A stretch of DNA of 38,034 nucleotides, taken from the NCBI GenBank assembly GCA_964479695.1, contig CAYZSO010000028.1, positions 1-38,034 on the forward strand, read 5' to 3'. The notes below the pieces were generated by a model that did no database searches, had not been told where the DNA came from, and saw only the letters and a program-made list of their open reading frames with translations. Below are positions 30,007 to 37,829 of this stretch, one piece after another. Positions within the stretch are counted from its first letter, which is position 1, and every line of letters starts with the position of its first letter. The translations under genes and the position numbers were made by a program. The stretch is from JAAYZH01 sp964479695. Lineage in GTDB: Bacteria > Bacillota > Clostridia > Saccharofermentanales > Fastidiosipilaceae.

Positions 30007-31053
30007 ATGAAAAAGTTTACCAAAACACTTAGCCTGGCATTAGCAGCAACGCTGCTGACCGGCACACTGGCAGCTTGCGGTGGAACAACGACCACTACCT
30101 CAACACCTGCCGACACGACAGCAGGAACCACAGCCGCTGAGACTACTGCTGCAGAAACCACAGCTGCTGAAACTACAGCCGCTGAGACCACTGCTGGTAC
30201 TACTGGTATGACCGGTAAAATCAATGTGTACACCCGTGACTCCAGCTCCGGTACACGTGGCGCTTTCGAAGAACTGATTGGTTTCGAAGGCGAGCTCGTT
30301 GCTACAGCTTCTGAGACCTCCGGTAACGGTGACATGGCTACAAAAGTCGGACAGGATCCTAACGGCATTGGTTATGTTTCTTTGACAACTGACTTTGCTG
30401 CTAACAACCTGAAAGCTCTGAAATTCCATGGTGTTGAGCCTACTGAAGCCAACGTTCTTGATGGTTCTTATAACCTGAAGAGACCTTTTGACTATGTCAC
30501 TCGTGCATCTGGTGATTTCGCCAATGATGACACCGAAGCTCTCGTAGCTGCTTTCATTGACTACCTGGTGAACTCCACCGAAGGTCGTGAAGTTGTTGCT
30601 GCTGAAGGTGGTATCACAGACGTCGCAGGCGGTACTGCTTGGGATGAGCTGAAGGCTAACCATCCAGTTGTTGACAAAGACAACTCTGCTATCGAAATCC
30701 GCACCGGTGGTTCTACCTCTGTTGAGAAGACCCTGAAGGCTGCTCTCGAAAGCTTCGTACCGCTGGCTGGTAACTTCACCTTCGTTATGGATCAGACCGG
30801 TTCTGGTGATGGTTTCAAACGTGTTCTTGGTGGTGAAAAAGACGGCGCTAACGCTGCTGACATCGGCTTCGCTTCTCGTGATTTCAAGACCGACGGTACT
30901 GAAGAAGTTGGTGCTGCTATGGAATCCGGTACCTATTGCTTGGACGCAGTGGTTGTAGTTGTTGAGAACAATAACTCCGTTTCTGACCTTACCCAAGAGC
31001 AAGTCTATGACATCTTCACCGGCGCTGTTACGAACTGGGAAGACCTGAAGTAA
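30007..31053 (+). CDS. pstS: Phosphate-binding lipoprotein PstS with permuted lobe order
   Basis: The 348-residue protein has a lipobox LAAC (Cys24) and a linker of four ETTAA repeats (45-62). It captures phosphate outside the cell for the PstCAB transporter. The order of the two halves is swapped. Residues ~70-220 hold the motifs usually found in the second half: VYTRDSSSGTRGAFEE, GIGYVSL, LKALKFHGVEPTEANV, YNLKRPF and VNSTEGREVV. Residues ~228-348 hold the usual first half: GGSTSVEK (234-241), TGSGDGFKRV, AADIGFASRD, LDAVVVVVENNNSVSDLT, and FTGAVTNWEDL at the very C-terminus. All phosphate-contact segments seem present, so the protein should fold as a circular permutant. I recall similar order in some clostridial sequences, so it may be a lineage trait. 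The codon use is T-rich and more biased than its neighbours, as expected for a highly expressed gene. Confidence 0.9.
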   Translation: MKKFTKTLSLALAATLLTGTLAACGGTTTTTSTPADTTAGTTAAETTAAETTAAETTAAETTAGTTGMTGKINVYTRDSSSGTRGAFEELIGFEGELVATASETSGNGDMATKVGQDPNGIGYVSLTTDFAANNLKALKFHGVEPTEANVLDGSYNLKRPFDYVTRASGDFANDDTEALVAAFIDYLVNSTEGREVVAAEGGITDVAGGTAWDELKANHPVVDKDNSAIEIRTGGSTSVEKTLKAALESFVPLAGNFTFVMDQTGSGDGFKRVLGGEKDGANAADIGFASRDFKTDGTEEVGAAMESGTYCLDAVVVVVENNNSVSDLTQEQVYDIFTGAVTNWEDLK

Positions 31054-31143
31054 AAATCACACTGTGCTGACATTCCGGTCGTGTTACACATCATTGACAC
31101 ATCGGATGTGCTGACACACCGGGAGTAATCTCAAGTGTTCGGA

Positions 31144-31183
31144 GGGGCCTGGCCAAGAATTAATGAGGCCGGGCCCCTTTTTT
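31144..31183 (+). terminator. Intrinsic terminator or attenuator between pstS and pstC
   Basis: GGGGCCTGGCC (31144-31154) pairs with GGCCGGGCCCC (31167-31177), with one mismatch, and is followed directly by six T. It should end most transcripts after pstS, letting some continue to pstCAB. This gives the binding protein in excess over the membrane parts, a usual arrangement for ABC importers. Confidence 0.9.
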
Positions 31184-31285
31184 CATGAAAAATGCTATCC
31201 TATCCTAAGAATGCATGTGACATTTTGCAGGATGAAGCGCTGCAAAACTTCGAAGCGCCGCAAGGCCTCGGAAAGGAGCCGGTAC

Positions 31286-32236
31286 ATGGCTAATGTACGC
31301 GACAGAATCAAACCGGCAGCGATTAAGCGCAGGGAAGTCACTGATAAGGTGTTCCATGTGTTGTTCGCACTCGCAGGTGTAATTTCTGCGTTGATGATTA
31401 TTGTTATTTTCGTCTTCGTGGGAGGGAAGGGCATCGCGCCATTCCTGCCAAGTTACGGGGAGAACAGGCAGAATATCTGGGATTTTATTTCCGGTATGGC
31501 TTGGCGCCCGGACCAGAACCCGCCGATTTACGGAGTGTTCTTCATCATTATCAATACGTTGATATCAGCCTTCTTGGCGGCTCTGGTATCATTTCCGATT
31601 TCCGTCTTAACCGCTCTCTTCATTGTAAAAATTGCCCCACGCAAATTGCGCAGTGCATTTACTACCGTAGTTGAGCTTCTCGCGGCAATTCCATCCGTTG
31701 TTTACGGTGTCTTTGCTTCAGCTCAGATTACGACTTTGGTAGACAATATTGCTAGGTTTTTTGGCCAATCGACTTTCGGAGGAACTTCGCTTCTGACGGT
31801 TGCCATACTCTTGGCGATTATGATTTTCCCAACAATTACTTCTATGTCTATTACAGCGATCGCCGCTGTTGATAAAAATATCGAACTGGGCTCCTTAGCC
31901 CTCGGCGCCTCGAAAACACAGACGAATTTCAAAGTTGTGTTAAGCGCCGCAAAGTCAGGGATTTTCGCTGGTTTGATCTTAGGATTGGGTCGTGCCTTTG
32001 GTGAGGCAACGGCCGTTTCGATGGTTGCCGGTAACGCCATGACCGGCCCCACCTGGAATCTCTTCGACATCACCCGCACCCTGACATCGACCATGCTCTC
32101 CGGTTTGAAGGAAACGACCGGTGTCGACTACGACATACGTTTCTCGGTCGGTATTGTGCTTATGATTATCGTTTTGCTGACGAATCTGCTGATTCAATAC
32201 ATTAAACGCAAGGTTGGGGGTGTCACCAATGACTAA
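31286..32236 (+). CDS. pstC: Phosphate ABC transporter permease PstC
   Basis: The 316-residue protein has six membrane helices and the ABC-importer coupling segment (ELGSLALGASKTQTNFKVVLSAAKSGIFAGLILGLGRAFGEATA) in the C-terminal half, which contacts PstB. AIPSVVYGVFA is a PstC/PstA hallmark. With PstA it forms the phosphate channel in the cytoplasmic membrane. ATG 31286 has AAGGAG seven bases upstream and gives normal family length; the frame is open to 31163, but that would place the start inside the terminator hairpin. The gene overlaps pstA by eight bases (ATGACTAA), so the two are coupled in translation. Confidence 0.94.
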   Translation: MANVRDRIKPAAIKRREVTDKVFHVLFALAGVISALMIIVIFVFVGGKGIAPFLPSYGENRQNIWDFISGMAWRPDQNPPIYGVFFIIINTLISAFLAALVSFPISVLTALFIVKIAPRKLRSAFTTVVELLAAIPSVVYGVFASAQITTLVDNIARFFGQSTFGGTSLLTVAILLAIMIFPTITSMSITAIAAVDKNIELGSLALGASKTQTNFKVVLSAAKSGIFAGLILGLGRAFGEATAVSMVAGNAMTGPTWNLFDITRTLTSTMLSGLKETTGVDYDIRFSVGIVLMIIVLLTNLLIQYIKRKVGGVTND

Positions 32237-33584
32237 TCAGGCTAATCCATCGATCCAACCGAACCAATCCAACACCAACCAACCGAACCAATCCAACACC
32301 AACCACACCAACAGTCCCAACCAGTCCACTTCAGACATCATCCGCAGTGAGCGCGGCATGACCACGAAACGGAGGTTCACGGATGGAGTCAAGAACTTCT
32401 TCACGTATCTTTCGACCGGGTTGTCGGTCTTCGTGTTGGGCGCTGTTTTCGTCTTCGTATTTACCAGAGGCTGGTCCACCTTGAACTGGCACATGATCAC
32501 CGGCGATTATTGGAGTGGCAATTACAAAGCCGGCTTCACCATCCAAGAGCCGGGCAACTTCACAGCTCCGGACAACTTGGAGGAAGGCGCGGTCTTCTCC
32601 ACCAAATATGGATTCGCAGTCAAAGACGACAAGAACCACGAGAAAAAAGACATCATGCCCCTGCTCTATGTGGATCCGAACTCGCCTTTGGCCTCATCCA
32701 TAAACTTAGCTTCCGGTGATCAAAAAGATCAACCCCTGGTTCCGGACATCAACTCCGAGATCAAGAAAATCACCTACACCAATGCCGAAGGCAAGTCCAA
32801 GACCGCTGGTCTCCTGGGCAAACAGAATGCGGAAGCCATGATCAACACGCTGGACAACGAGTCCCAAGGCATCGTCAGCGTCGATTACCAGAGTGCCGGC
32901 GGCGGAATTCGCGGCTCGCTTATAGCCACCTTGATGCTCATCGGCATCACCGTGGTGATCGCTTTGCCGATCGGTGTTTTCGCCGCCATTTATCTGCACG
33001 AAATCGCCGGGAAGAGCAAGCTGACCAACGCCATCCGTTCCGCAATTGAGATGCTGAATGGTGTCCCTTCCATCGTGTTTGGCTTGATGGGTATGACCGT
33101 TTTCTTCCCCTTTACAGCCCTGTTTGGCGCCACCACGCCGAATATTCTACTGGGCGGCCTCACGATGGCCGTGGTGCTTCTGCCGGTTGTCATCAGGCAG
33201 ACCGAAGAGGCCCTGATCACAGTTCCGGACAAGCTTCGTATGGGCTCGCTGTCCCTAGGCGCAACGAAAACGCAGACGATTTTCAAAGTCGTCCTACCCA
33301 ACGCCTTGCCCGGCATTCTCTCCGCAACCTTGCTGTCCATCTCGCGCGTCATCGGCGAATCCGCTGCCCTGATCTACACCATGGGTACGTTCGTAGTTGA
33401 TGACCCGAAACTCAATGGGCGGGCGACGACTTTGGCCGTACAAATCTGGTCCGTTATGAGCGGTGAACAGCCGAACTTCGAGCTAGCTTCAGCCATATCG
33501 ATCCTGATCTTGACGATGGTTCTCATTTTGAATATCGCCGTCAAACTGATCACGACGAACTTGAATAAAAAATGGAAGGAATAA
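32229..33584 (+). CDS. pstA: Phosphate ABC transporter permease PstA with enlarged outside loop
   Basis: The 451-residue protein is about 150 residues longer than usual PstA (~280-300). The C-terminal 230 residues are classical: GGGIRGSLIATLMLIGITVVIALPIGVFAAIYL, LNGVPSIVFGLMG, and the coupling segment MGSLSLGATKTQTIFKVVLPNALPGILSATLLSISRVIGESAAL. The N-terminus has an Asn/Gln/Ser/Pro repeat (PNQSNTN, twice) on the cytoplasmic side. Between the first helix and the second lies a hydrophilic stretch of ~130 residues (about 90-220: GDYWSGNYKAGF to DYQSAGG), which should sit outside. It may contact PstS or the cell wall (inference). ATG 32229 overlaps the pstC end. Confidence 0.92.
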   Translation: MTNQANPSIQPNQSNTNQPNQSNTNHTNSPNQSTSDIIRSERGMTTKRRFTDGVKNFFTYLSTGLSVFVLGAVFVFVFTRGWSTLNWHMITGDYWSGNYKAGFTIQEPGNFTAPDNLEEGAVFSTKYGFAVKDDKNHEKKDIMPLLYVDPNSPLASSINLASGDQKDQPLVPDINSEIKKITYTNAEGKSKTAGLLGKQNAEAMINTLDNESQGIVSVDYQSAGGGIRGSLIATLMLIGITVVIALPIGVFAAIYLHEIAGKSKLTNAIRSAIEMLNGVPSIVFGLMGMTVFFPFTALFGATTPNILLGGLTMAVVLLPVVIRQTEEALITVPDKLRMGSLSLGATKTQTIFKVVLPNALPGILSATLLSISRVIGESAALIYTMGTFVVDDPKLNGRATTLAVQIWSVMSGEQPNFELASAISILILTMVLILNIAVKLITTNLNKKWKE

Positions 33585-33586
33585 TT

Positions 33587-34552
33587 ATGTCTACCGAACA
33601 GACTTTTTCCCAGAGTACTACTTCGGCCAAAGCCGCACAAACCACCTCTCCCGCACAAACCAACTCTCCTGCGCAAACCACTGTACAGTCCAACACGGCA
33701 CAGTCCAACACGGCACAGTCCAACACTGTACAGTCCAACACGGCACAGTCGAGCGCTCCGGTGACCAAATCACAACTGGATAAGCTGTCCAATGACGGCG
33801 TCATGTTTGATATCAAGTCACTCAATCTCTGGTACGGTGATTTCAAAGCGCTGAAAGACATCAACATGGTGATCAATGCCAGGGAGGTGACGGCCTTTAT
33901 CGGGCCATCCGGGTGTGGTAAGTCGACGCTACTGCGCTGCTTCAACCGCATGAACGACCTGATTGAGGACTGCCGTATCGAGGGTCAGATCCTGCTTGGC
34001 GGGACAAAAGACATCAAAGGCCCCGACATGGACGTTGTCCGCCTTCGCACGGAAGTCGGCATGGTTTTCCAGTCGCCGAACCCTTTTCCCATGAGCATCT
34101 ATGACAATGTTACCTATGGCCTGCGTTGCCAGGGCATCAAGGATAAACATTTGCTGGATGAGGTTGTGGAGTCTTCTCTCAAACAGGCGGCTCTTTGGAA
34201 TGAGGTGAAGGATGAGTTAGGGAAGAACGCCCTCAAGCTTTCCGGTGGTCAGCAACAGCGTCTCTGTATTGCCAGAGCCATTGCCCTGCAACCGACGGTC
34301 ATCTTGATGGACGAACCTACGTCTGCGCTCGATCCGATTGCGACCGGCAAAATTGAAGAGCTGATGGAAACGCTGAAGCAAGACTACACAATTATCATCG
34401 TGACGCACTCTATGAACCAAGCGGCGCGTATCAGCGACAACACCGCGTTCTTCTACCTGGGTGACCTCATCGAGTATGATCGAACCGATAAGATTTTCAG
34501 CAAGCCGGCAGACCAGAGAACGGAAGCCTATATCACGGGTCGTTTTGGTTAA
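33587..34552 (+). CDS. pstB: Phosphate ABC transporter ATPase PstB
   Basis: The 321-residue protein is the motor of phosphate import. Walker A is GPSGCGKST (106-114), the signature is LSGGQQQRLCIARAIA and Walker B is VILMDEPTSALDPIAT, with switch HSMNQAARISD. The usual PstB starts about 63 residues later in alignment, so the N-terminus is an extension: Ser/Thr/Gln-rich with TSAKAAQTT (degenerate palindrome at 33625-33637) and an NTAQS/NTVQS repeat of 15-bp DNA units near 33690-33750. The role of this extension is unknown. GGAAGGAA lies six bases upstream of ATG 33587; an ATG at 33572 overlaps pstA and lacks a signal. DLEY-type end ITGRFG is typical. Confidence 0.95.
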   Translation: MSTEQTFSQSTTSAKAAQTTSPAQTNSPAQTTVQSNTAQSNTAQSNTVQSNTAQSSAPVTKSQLDKLSNDGVMFDIKSLNLWYGDFKALKDINMVINAREVTAFIGPSGCGKSTLLRCFNRMNDLIEDCRIEGQILLGGTKDIKGPDMDVVRLRTEVGMVFQSPNPFPMSIYDNVTYGLRCQGIKDKHLLDEVVESSLKQAALWNEVKDELGKNALKLSGGQQQRLCIARAIALQPTVILMDEPTSALDPIATGKIEELMETLKQDYTIIIVTHSMNQAARISDNTAFFYLGDLIEYDRTDKIFSKPADQRTEAYITGRFG

Positions 34553-34573
34553 TAGGCCGTTGGGCATTATAAT
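34545..34573 (+). promoter_or_regulatory. Possible internal promoter for phoU-phoP-phoR
   Basis: TTGGTT (34545-34550) and TATAAT (34568-34573) are separated by 17 bp and overlap the end of pstB. It could give basal expression of the regulators without PhoP. No Pho box is seen here. A degenerate dispersed palindrome (GCGGCTTTGGCCGAAA) lies at 34656-34671, between this promoter and phoU. Confidence 0.5.
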
Positions 34574-34702
34574 GGGAATAACAATGGGACGGAAAGGCTA
34601 CTTGCCGCTTGACTAAGCCAAGCTGAACCGGCGGCTGTGTACGAGACTGAAACAGGCGGCTTTGGCCGAAAAACGAATAGAACCTTCAGGGGAGGATCCG
34701 AA

Positions 34703-35383
34703 ATGAGAAGTGTTTTTGATAGAGAGCTCAGAAGTTTGCTGAATGATATCAGCACGATGGGCACACGAGTTGACCGGATCATTGGTGACACGATCAAGGC
34801 GTTAAAAGATCATGATTTTATCTTGGCAAAAGAGATCTACGAGAATGATCATTACATCAATATGATGGAATCCCAGGTCGAGCACAAGAGTTTCTCGCTG
34901 ATCGCTCTCCAGCAACCCATCGCTACAGATCTGCGCCGCATCACGGCTTCGCTCAAGGTAGTGACTGACCTGGAGCGCGTGGCGGATCAGTGTGCCGATA
35001 TCTGCGAGATTATGACTACGTACCCCAATTTCCACTCCATGAAAACGCCGCCGCTCATCATTAAGATGCTGGAGAAGGCGCGCGAGATGTTCGTGGATGC
35101 TTTGAATGCTTTTATGCAGATGGATATGGAGTTGGCCAAAGACGTCGGGGCGAAGGATGATGAGGTGGATGAGATGTTCTCCCGTGTTGTCCTTGAGCTT
35201 ACCCAAATCCTGCAAAATGATACCCAATATACTTCGCAGGCGACAGATTACATGTTTATTGCGAAATACATTGAGCGAATCGGCGATCATGCTACGAATA
35301 TTGCGGAGTGGGCCGCCTACCAGATTACCGGCGAGCATATGAATCTGCAGCAACCTGATGAAGATGAAGATGATGAGGAGTAA
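34703..35383 (+). CDS. phoU: Phosphate signalling regulator PhoU
   Basis: The 226-residue all-helical protein has two PhoU repeats: FDRELRSLLNDISTMGTRVDRIIGDT with SFSLIALQQPIATDLRRITASLKVVTDLERVADQCADI, and a second copy with KYIERIGDHATNIAEWAAY. The conserved E-R-x-x-D-x-x-x-x-I metal-binding motifs are both present. PhoU links the Pst transporter to the histidine kinase and holds PhoR inactive when phosphate is plentiful. GGGGAGG lies seven bases before ATG 34703. The frame opens earlier, at 34637, through the palindrome, but without a start signal. The last ~11 residues (QQPDEDEDDEE) form an acidic tail. phoP follows after 8 bases. Confidence 0.95.
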   Translation: MRSVFDRELRSLLNDISTMGTRVDRIIGDTIKALKDHDFILAKEIYENDHYINMMESQVEHKSFSLIALQQPIATDLRRITASLKVVTDLERVADQCADICEIMTTYPNFHSMKTPPLIIKMLEKAREMFVDALNAFMQMDMELAKDVGAKDDEVDEMFSRVVLELTQILQNDTQYTSQATDYMFIAKYIERIGDHATNIAEWAAYQITGEHMNLQQPDEDEDDEE

Positions 35384-35391
35384 GAGAAGCC

Positions 35392-36093
35392 ATGCCGCTG
35401 ATCTATGTTGTCGATGATGAAGCGAATATCAGACGATTAGCAACCCTTGCACTAACGGATAACGGGATGTCGGTGGAGGCTTTTGCGAACGGCCGGGAAT
35501 TTCTGCAAGCGCTGACCAGAACGGTTCCCGACCTGGTTTTGCTCGATTGGATGATGCCGGCTCCGGATGGGCTGGAAGTGATCCGCACCTTGCGTGAGAA
35601 CCCGGCGACCCAGAATTTGCCGGTCATCATGTTGACGGCCAAAGCCGACGAGATGGACAAGGTGATTGGCCTCGAGATTGGGGCTGATGATTATTTGACG
35701 AAGCCTTTTGGTGTCCGCGAACTGCCGGCCCGTGTGCGTGCCGTCCTGAGGCGGCGGTCCCGGGCGGAACAGATGGAAGAGGATTCCATCACGCTGGGCG
35801 GCATTGCGATTGACGCGAAGCGCCGCAAAGTCACCAAGAATGACCAGCCGGTGGAGCTTACCACCAGGGAATTTGATTTGCTCTATATTCTGATGCTCCA
35901 TCCGGGCCAGGTTTTCTCCCGTGATGTCCTTTTGGACCGCGTGTGGAAAACCAATTATTACGGCGACACGCGCACGGTTGACGTGCACATTCGTTATTTG
36001 CGCCAGAAAATTGAAGATGATCCAGCGAATCCGCTCTATATTCAAACCATTCGTGGTGTAGGCTATTGTTTCTCGGATGCATGGGAGAAATAA
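35392..36093 (+). CDS. phoP: OmpR-family response regulator, PhoP/PhoB type
   Basis: The 233-residue protein has a receiver domain with acidic pocket DDE (8-10), phosphoacceptor Asp52 (LLDWMMP), Thr in MLTAKA and Lys in YLTKPFG, followed by a winged-helix DNA-binding domain (LTTREFDLLYILMLHPGQVFSRDVLLDRVW and RTVDVHIRYLRQKIEDDP...RGVGYCF). It follows phoU by 8 bp and is followed by the kinase after 3 bp. The natural target is the Pho box at 29741, so the cluster would regulate itself. The ribosome binding site (AGAGAAG) is weak and translation is probably coupled to phoU. The AKA of MLTAKADE is family-conserved and not a true palindrome insertion. Confidence 0.93.
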   Translation: MPLIYVVDDEANIRRLATLALTDNGMSVEAFANGREFLQALTRTVPDLVLLDWMMPAPDGLEVIRTLRENPATQNLPVIMLTAKADEMDKVIGLEIGADDYLTKPFGVRELPARVRAVLRRRSRAEQMEEDSITLGGIAIDAKRRKVTKNDQPVELTTREFDLLYILMLHPGQVFSRDVLLDRVWKTNYYGDTRTVDVHIRYLRQKIEDDPANPLYIQTIRGVGYCFSDAWEK

Positions 36094-36096
36094 CCC

Positions 36097-37458
36097 TTGG
36101 TAAACGAACAAGTCCGTCTTGGTTTACTTGCTTTTGCTTCCGGCGTGCTGATCACACTTGGCACGGTCGGCGTCGTTTTGCAGTGGTCGCCGGGTCTTTG
36201 GCTCACCTTCTATATTCTGGCCTTCTTGTTCCTGCTTCGTTTGTTGGTGAAATATTGGGCTCTGGCCCAAGCGGTGAAGACCATCCGTGATGGCATGGAA
36301 AGACTGACCTCCGGCGATTTCTCTGAACCCATTACCCTGCGTTCCGATATGCCGCCTTTCACCCAAAAAATCGCGGATCAACTGAATAAACTCCAACGTG
36401 ACGTTTCTCATTTAATTGAATCAACCCGCGAAAACAACCTCACCCAAACCGCGATCATGTCTGGCCTAAATGAAGGCGTGATCTCGACAAACCAGCAAGG
36501 TGTGGTGCGTTCGGAGAACGCTTTGGCCGCAAAACTCTTACACGTCAGCGCGGAACCGAATCACTTAGATGACCACCTCTACCTGCGGGGCGTAAACTAT
36601 AACTACGTCTGGAACCAGATGGTGAAGTCGATGAGGTCCGGCGAGTCTCATGTCGAAGAAATCAATATTTCCGGCGAGGGCGAGCAGCGCGTAATAGAAG
36701 TGTTCACGGCCCCCCTCGACTTGGGCAACGAGGAGGGGGCTCTGGCTGTGCTCCGCGACGTGACGCACGTGAAGCAACTGGAGCGTTTGCGCGAAGATTT
36801 CGTAGCGAACGTCTCACATGAACTGAAGACCCCTCTAACCTCCATCCGCGGCTACATCGATCTTCTGCGTTCACACAAACGCAAACCCCAGCAAGCAGAG
36901 CAATTCTACGAAATTATCGAAATTGAAGCAGACCGTCTCCAGCTTTTGATTGACGACCTGCTGGAGCTCTCGGAAATTCAAGCCGGCGATGTCCAAAGAA
37001 CCCGCAACGAACAGGTTTACCTCTATCAAACCGCCGACGAAGTCCTTACGGAAATTGAACCTCTGGCTGCAAAAATGCAAGTCACCCTCCACCTCGAAAT
37101 CGACCCTGACCTGATCGTTCGGTCAAACCGCTCCCGCATGAAACAACTCTTCACCAATTTGGTCTCCAATGCCGTGAAATACAACAAACCCGGCGGCGAA
37201 GTGTGGGTCAGAGCAAACCAGGAAAGAGACCGCACCATTATCGAAGTCAAAGACAACGGCATCGGCATCCCTCCCGAGGACCAAGCCCGCATCTTCGAAC
37301 GCTTCTACAGTGTGTCCAAGTCCCGCTCACGCGAATTGGGCGGCACAGGCCTCGGCCTCGCCATTGTCAAGCACATTGCCGGCCTCTACGGCGGCTCGGT
37401 CTCGGTCGACAGTGAACAAGGCCGCGGAACCTCCTTCACGGTCATTTTGCCGTTGTGA
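36097..37458 (+). CDS. phoR: Sensor histidine kinase, PhoR type
   Basis: The 453-residue kinase has two N-terminal membrane helices with almost no outside loop (residues ~8-50), a HAMP-like segment (TIRDGMERLTSGDFSEPI), a PAS domain (IMSGLNEGVISTNQQGVV), the HisKA box FVANVSHELKTPLTS with His241, and the ATPase boxes NLVSNAVKYNKPGG, VKDNGIGIPPEDQARIFERFY and GGTGLGLAIVKH. The lack of an external sensor fits PhoR proteins that sense phosphate through Pst and PhoU. The start is TTG 36097, three bases after the phoP stop, with GGGAG nine bases before it; a rarely used start codon could limit kinase level. No terminator is seen after the gene. Confidence 0.93.
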   Translation: MVNEQVRLGLLAFASGVLITLGTVGVVLQWSPGLWLTFYILAFLFLLRLLVKYWALAQAVKTIRDGMERLTSGDFSEPITLRSDMPPFTQKIADQLNKLQRDVSHLIESTRENNLTQTAIMSGLNEGVISTNQQGVVRSENALAAKLLHVSAEPNHLDDHLYLRGVNYNYVWNQMVKSMRSGESHVEEINISGEGEQRVIEVFTAPLDLGNEEGALAVLRDVTHVKQLERLREDFVANVSHELKTPLTSIRGYIDLLRSHKRKPQQAEQFYEIIEIEADRLQLLIDDLLELSEIQAGDVQRTRNEQVYLYQTADEVLTEIEPLAAKMQVTLHLEIDPDLIVRSNRSRMKQLFTNLVSNAVKYNKPGGEVWVRANQERDRTIIEVKDNGIGIPPEDQARIFERFYSVSKSRSRELGGTGLGLAIVKHIAGLYGGSVSVDSEQGRGTSFTVILPL

Positions 37459-37757
37459 GGTTTGGTCGTTGCGGGGTTTTGTTGTTGTGGGGTTCTGGCT
37501 GTTGTGGGGTTTTGGCGTTGTGGGGTGCGTGGCGTTGCGGGGGTTTGGCGTTGTGGGGTTTTGGCGTTGTGGGGTTTTGTCGTTGTGAAGTGCGTGGCGT
37601 TGCGGGGTGCGTGGCGTTGCGGGGGTGCGTGGCGTTGCGGGGTGCGTGGCGTTGCGGGGGTTTGGCGTTGTGGGGTTTTGGTGTTGTGAGGTTTTGGTGT
37701 TGCGGGGTGCGTGGCGTTGTGAGGTTTTGCTGTTGTGAGGTTCTGGCGTTGAAGATG
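37459..37757 (+). repeat. G-rich minisatellite after phoR
   Basis: About 300 bp consist of GTTG(T/C)GGGGTTTTGGC and GTTGCGGGGTGCGTGGC units of 16-18 bp in mixed order, starting almost at the phoR stop. The plus strand is extremely rich in G and T and almost free of C runs, with many GGGG tracts that could form G-quadruplexes. Open frames in it (rich in Cys, Gly and Trp) are repeat translations. Composition skew resembles 4921-4959. Confidence 0.88.
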
Positions 37758-37829
37758 AGTTTTTTGACTACATATTGTTCCTGTGAATCGTTTTCTGGCA
37801 GTTTACCGTATTGAATGACATATCACCTA
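37758..37829. other. Short unique spacer before the right-end hairpin array
   Basis: It contains TTTTTTGACTACATA, a half copy of palindrome P (37759-37773), and otherwise nothing that I recognise. Confidence 0.5.

Noticed and set aside
35625..35660. Palindrome copy in the response regulator (ACGGCCAAAGCCGA)
   Set aside because: Only half of the palindrome is present, and the encoded LTAKA is conserved in the receiver family, so it needs no special explanation.
37455..37814. Cys/Gly/Trp-rich 119-residue open frame
   Set aside because: It is the translation of a minisatellite; overlapping frames are open too, as expected for a repeat without stop codons.
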